From positions 186,001 through 250,000 of the forward strand of contig CALZBJ010000001.1 of assembly GCA_945619025.1 (NCBI GenBank): 64,000 bases of DNA, given 5' to 3'. Origin of the DNA: CALZBJ01 sp945619025. GTDB taxonomy: Bacteria > Pseudomonadota > Gammaproteobacteria > Cardiobacteriales > Wohlfahrtiimonadaceae. Below are positions 61,302-64,000 of this stretch, piece by piece. The position numbers and the translations under genes were made by a program. The notes below the pieces were generated by a model. It saw only the letters and a program-made list of their open reading frames with translations, was not told the DNA's origin and did not search any database. Every line of letters begins with the position of its first letter. Within the stretch, counting starts at the first letter, position 1.

Positions 61302-62141
61302 TTACCGCTTTTTAAGCGCCAATTCATAAAGATCATCACGGCGATTCGGTAACGTCATCACTTGATTGCGCACGCTCTCAAGATACGCAAAATCGATCTC
61401 CGCCAGAATCACACCGGGCTTGTCCGGCGCTTTAGCAATCACATTTCCCCACGGATCCACCACAAGCGATTTCCCATAGGCGGTAAATGCCGGCTTCACC
61501 CCACATTGCGCGGGCGCAACCACATAACAGCCATTCTCAATCGCGCGCGCACGAAGCAACGCCTCCCAGTGATCTTTACCCGTATTTAAGACAAAGTTCG
61601 CCGGCACAAATAAAATCTCTGCCCCTTGCAGCGCCATTAACCGAAAGAGCTCACCAAAACGAAGGTCATAACAGATCGAAAATCCTAAATGCCCAACCGC
61701 GCCCGTATCAACGGTAACAATCTCATTGCCCACCGAAATCTGATCCGATTCACGGTAACTTGGCCCCTCTTTTAGCTCCACATCAAAGGGATGAATCTTG
61801 CGGTACACGCTCACAAGTGCCCCATCAGGATTAATCAGCATCGTACTATTAAAAGGTTTAGCGGGATCTTTGGGATTAATCTCATAGATACTTCCCCCAT
61901 GAATCCAGAGCTGATGTTTTTTGGCAAGTGCCGAAAGATGTTTAAAGGTCACCCCTGTCGCAAGTTCTTCCGCTTCATCACGAAACCCGCGCCCAATAAA
62001 ATTTGCCATCTCCGGCAGTGCAACCAGTGATGCGCCCTTCTCTTTAGCCTCACCGACAAATCCTGCAATCACCGCTAAATTTTTCGCTTTATCATTCTGC
62101 GTATCGAGCTGAATCACCCCAATCGTTATATTATTTTTCAT
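61302..62141 (-). CDS. Nitrilase-family amidase (NIT1/deaminated-glutathione amidase type)
   Basis: Carbon-nitrogen hydrolase of 279 aa with an intact Glu-Lys-Cys triad: Glu in ALPEMANFI, Lys in YRKIHPFDVELKEGP and Cys in FSICYDLRFGELFR. The HPFDV and CYDLRF motifs match the NIT1/YbeM branch that removes deaminated glutathione, but other omega-amidases cannot be excluded. I use the ATG at 62141 (GGAGGAG just before); a GTG precedes it. It lies between coaBC and valS and is read alone. Confidence 0.88.
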   Translation of the reverse strand: MKNNITIGVIQLDTQNDKAKNLAVIAGFVGEAKEKGASLVALPEMANFIGRGFRDEAEELATGVTFKHLSALAKKHQLWIHGGSIYEINPKDPAKPFNSTMLINPDGALVSVYRKIHPFDVELKEGPSYRESDQISVGNEIVTVDTGAVGHLGFSICYDLRFGELFRLMALQGAEILFVPANFVLNTGKDHWEALLRARAIENGCYVVAPAQCGVKPAFTAYGKSLVVDPWGNVIAKAPDKPGVILAEIDFAYLESVRNQVMTLPNRRDDLYELALKKR

Positions 62142-62165
62142 CACTCCTCCCTTTTATTCACCCAT

Positions 62166-62198
62166 AAAAAAAGACACCCTCTTAAGATGTCTTTTTTT
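62166..62198 (-). terminator. Rho-independent terminator after coaBC
   Basis: The stem AAAAAAGACA/TGTCTTTTTT (62167-62176 with 62188-62197) is followed by T residues on the minus strand, 36 nt after the coaBC stop and just upstream of the amidase gene. Confidence 0.8.
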
Positions 62199-62234
62199 GC
62201 AATAAACTGCAATCTTTTAACGCTAAAAACCTGC

Positions 62235-63446
62235 TTATGTCGGACTCAATTGCGCACTCACTAGTGTAATAATCTCATCGGCAATCGTCTCTTTTGAGGC
62301 CTTTTTAAGGGGGTATTCGGTATCATTACGATCAAGAATAATCATCTCGTTACTATCTTGCCCGAAAACTTTACCGCCGGAGACATCATTAATGCAGATC
62401 ATATCAAGGTTTTTACGCGCGCGTTTCTCTTTTCCGTGCTGGAGTACATCATTGGTTTCAGCGGCAAACCCAACACAGAAAGGGCGTTTATTTTGGGGAA
62501 GACTCGAAACGCTCGCTAAAATATCAGGATTCTTTGTAAGTACGAGCGTCATAGTATCGCTATCATCAGTCTTTTTAAGTTTTTGCGCAGCGGGATGGGC
62601 AACGCGATAATCCGCAACGGCAGCGGCGGCAATAAAGATTCCATCAGCATCAACACTTTTAAGTGAGGCAGCTAGCAGTTCTGCAGCCGTTTTAATTGAG
62701 ATAAACTCAACGCCCGAAGGCGCCGTTAACGCAACAGGCCCTGAAATTAATGTCACCTCAGCACCGGCTTTTTTCGCACTTTCCGCGAGCGCATAGCCCA
62801 TTTTCCCACTGGAATAATTGCTGATGTAACGTACAGGATCGATCTCTTCAACGGTAGGCCCTGCGGTAATCACAACGCGCTTACCCGCCAAAAGAGTCGC
62901 TCGTGCTTGCGCTTTTTTACCGTAATGACCCATCAGATAATCTCGAATTTCGAGCGGTTCAGGCATGCGCCCTTTTCCTACTTCACCACAGGCTTGCGAG
63001 CCACTGCCGGGCTCCATAATATCAAGGCCACGCTCACGCAAAAGCGCTAAATTATCTTGAATCGCCGGATTATCCCACATGAGCCGATTCATTCCCGGAG
63101 CGATCACAATCGGGCATGGCGCCGCTAAACAGATCGCGCCCAATAGATCATTGGCAAGCCCGCAGGCGAGTTTAGAAATCGTATTGGCACTTGCTGGTGC
63201 AATCACAATTAGATCCGCCCAGCGGGATAATTCAATGTGCCCCATCCCCGCCTCATGAGCAGGATCGAGAAGATCATAGACCACTGGATTTCCCGATACC
63301 GCCTGCAGTGTGAGTGGCGAAATAAATGCACGCGCACCATCGGTCATCACCACGCGCACCTCGCAATTTTGCTCTTTTAAACGGCGCACTAAATCGGGGG
63401 TTTTATAGGCGGCAATGCTACCGGCAACACCAACAACAATCTTCAT
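62235..63446 (-). CDS. coaBC: Bifunctional phosphopantothenoylcysteine decarboxylase/synthetase
   Basis: Joins cysteine to phosphopantothenate with CTP (CoaB) and decarboxylates it with FMN (CoaC) for CoA synthesis. From the ATG at 63446 (AGGAG upstream) it is 403 aa. CoaC part: GVAGSIAAYK, IELSRWADLIVIAPASANTISK, APGMNRLMWDNPA and catalytic Cys in SQACGEVGKGRMPEP. CoaB part from about 185: VITAGPTVEEIDPVRYISNYSSGKMG, VGFAAETND and KNLDMICIND. Confidence 0.96.
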   Translation of the reverse strand: MKIVVGVAGSIAAYKTPDLVRRLKEQNCEVRVVMTDGARAFISPLTLQAVSGNPVVYDLLDPAHEAGMGHIELSRWADLIVIAPASANTISKLACGLANDLLGAICLAAPCPIVIAPGMNRLMWDNPAIQDNLALLRERGLDIMEPGSGSQACGEVGKGRMPEPLEIRDYLMGHYGKKAQARATLLAGKRVVITAGPTVEEIDPVRYISNYSSGKMGYALAESAKKAGAEVTLISGPVALTAPSGVEFISIKTAAELLAASLKSVDADGIFIAAAAVADYRVAHPAAQKLKKTDDSDTMTLVLTKNPDILASVSSLPQNKRPFCVGFAAETNDVLQHGKEKRARKNLDMICINDVSGGKVFGQDSNEMIILDRNDTEYPLKKASKETIADEIITLVSAQLSPT

Positions 63447-63551
63447 TTTCACTCCTTTTTAGAGGGGCAATCTTTTCTGTTTTCTAGCTTTGTTTCTATT
63501 TCTGTTTTTTATTGGATCAATCCAACGAGATCGCAACAATTCGGTCGGCAA

Positions 63552-64000
63552 CTACATCGGCACAATATCGAACTGCTCGACGCTGTAGAGCTCTTCCGGT
63601 TGCAGACGAATATTGGTATCGATAATATTTTGCAATTCCGCAACACTATGAGCTTCTTCATCGAGAAGTCTCTCGACGACTTGCGTTGATGCTAATACTA
63701 AAAATTCTTTCACATTCGGATACTGACGCGACTCGCGTAATAGCTCGCGAAACACCTCTAAACAGACCGTTTCACTCGTTTTTACGTAACCTTTTCCTTG
63801 GCATTTCGGGCACGGCTCACAGAGAACATGCTCAAGGCTTTCTCGGGTGCGTTTCCGCGTCATCTGCACAAGTCCTAGGCTCGTCACTTCACTAATTGTG
63901 GTGCGCGCGTAATCTTGCGAGAGATAAAAGGCAAGCTCATCAAGAACGCCCTGTTTATGCGCCTCACTCTGCATATCGATAAAGTCGATGATAATAATGC
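63552..64000 (-). CDS. rng: Ribonuclease G, C-terminal part (5' end outside the window)
   Basis: The frame is open to the window edge and reads IIIIDFIDMQSEAHK on entry, then TRKRTRESLEHVL, the zinc-link CPKCQGKGYV (preceded by CEP), and a short C-terminal domain with no RNase E-type extension. That short end identifies RNase G, which matures 16S rRNA 5' ends. maf often precedes rng in other bacteria; here maf is elsewhere. An ATG within DFIDM is not the start. Confidence 0.9.
   Translation of the reverse strand, partial: IIIIDFIDMQSEAHKQGVLDELAFYLSQDYARTTISEVTSLGLVQMTRKRTRESLEHVLCEPCPKCQGKGYVKTSETVCLEVFRELLRESRQYPNVKEFLVLASTQVVERLLDEEAHSVAELQNIIDTNIRLQPEELYSVEQFDIVPM

Noticed and set aside
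61302..62141. Second inactive nitrilase-type protein like the NadE-like one
   Set aside because: The Glu, Lys and Cys of the triad are all present, so it should be an active amidase.
1..64000. Mobile elements, prophage, CRISPR array, rRNA operon or integration sites
   Set aside because: No transposase or integrase frame, no spaced direct repeats, no rRNA sequence, and the tRNA genes are not flanked by partial tRNA repeats that I could see.

Overview
The window is a gene-dense stretch of chromosome from a gammaproteobacterium with moderate-to-low GC. LPS and outer-membrane genes (kdsA, lptE, lolB, bamE, an LpxL-type acyltransferase), a type IV pilus cluster (pilMNOPQ), the aroK-aroB-damX block, fabA-fabB, rdgC and smr-type genes all point there. 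The mix of a metal-type KdsA, a LeuA2-type isopropylmalate synthase, FolE2, a Bacillus-type Xpt and a FimX-like protein fits a lineage such as Cardiobacteriales/Ignatzschineria/Wohlfahrtiimonas better than enterics; that placement is an inference. No insertion sequence, prophage, CRISPR array or rRNA operon was seen. Three tRNA genes are present.

Layout. 1-2.9 kb: leuA (cut by the window start, with a long structured leader), yggX, prs and tRNA-Gln, all on the minus strand. 3.0-6.4 kb: lolB-ispE, then a three-lipoprotein operon (CsgG-like, DUF4810, DUF799). 6.5-10.2 kb (minus): amino-acid permease, B12/radical-SAM protein, xpt, tRNA-Ile2 and tRNA-Val. 10.4-13.8 kb (plus): ftsY and a NAD-synthetase-like protein that has lost both active sites. 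14-27 kb (minus): a membrane-anchored TPR-like protein, maf, kdsA, a small protein, bamE, uup, damX, aroB, aroK, pilQ-P-O-N-M. 27-34 kb (minus): parE, rdgC, rlmD, then a queuosine-precursor unit, an Smr endonuclease and carbamate kinase. 34.7-36.4 kb (plus): mscL, a GhrA-like dehydrogenase, a small membrane protein. 36.5-40 kb (minus): rlmB, fba, alaC. 40.1-42.6 kb (plus): typA and a small acidic protein. 42.6-48.9 kb (minus): nagZ, a DUF455 ferritin-like protein, ruvB, folE2, lptE and a FimX-like protein. 49.1-53.5 kb (plus): acyltransferase, fabA-fabB, rimO. 53.6-54.5 kb (minus): rlmH, rsfS. 54.6-61.2 kb (plus): hemL, rpe, pilT, rpmB-rpmG, valS. 61.3-64 kb (minus): nitrilase-family amidase, coaBC and the 3' end of rng.

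The most interesting locus is at 31.6-32.7 kb. A sequence matching the preQ1-I riboswitch fold sits 7 nt before the start codon of a VUT/YhhQ-family transporter, with its 3' GG also serving as the Shine-Dalgarno. The next gene encodes a small protein that aligns with QueF but has lost the aspartate and the His-Glu pair of the QueF active site while keeping the cysteine. This looks like a preQ1-controlled salvage unit containing a QueF relative of unknown chemistry. The second is the intact 535-codon NadE-like gene at 12.2 kb, whose glutaminase cysteine is Ser and whose ATP-pyrophosphatase loop is gone, so it is probably a maintained pseudoenzyme. A third is the FimX-like protein, whose GGDEF and EAL signatures are both eroded.

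Functionally the window combines envelope biogenesis (Kdo synthesis, LPS export, lipid A acylation, lipoprotein sorting, BAM), type IV pilus assembly, retraction and regulation, translation and ribosome modification (rlmB, rlmD, rlmH, rimO, rsfS, L28, L33, valS, typA), and core metabolism (PRPP, shikimate, unsaturated fatty acids, heme, CoA, aldolase).
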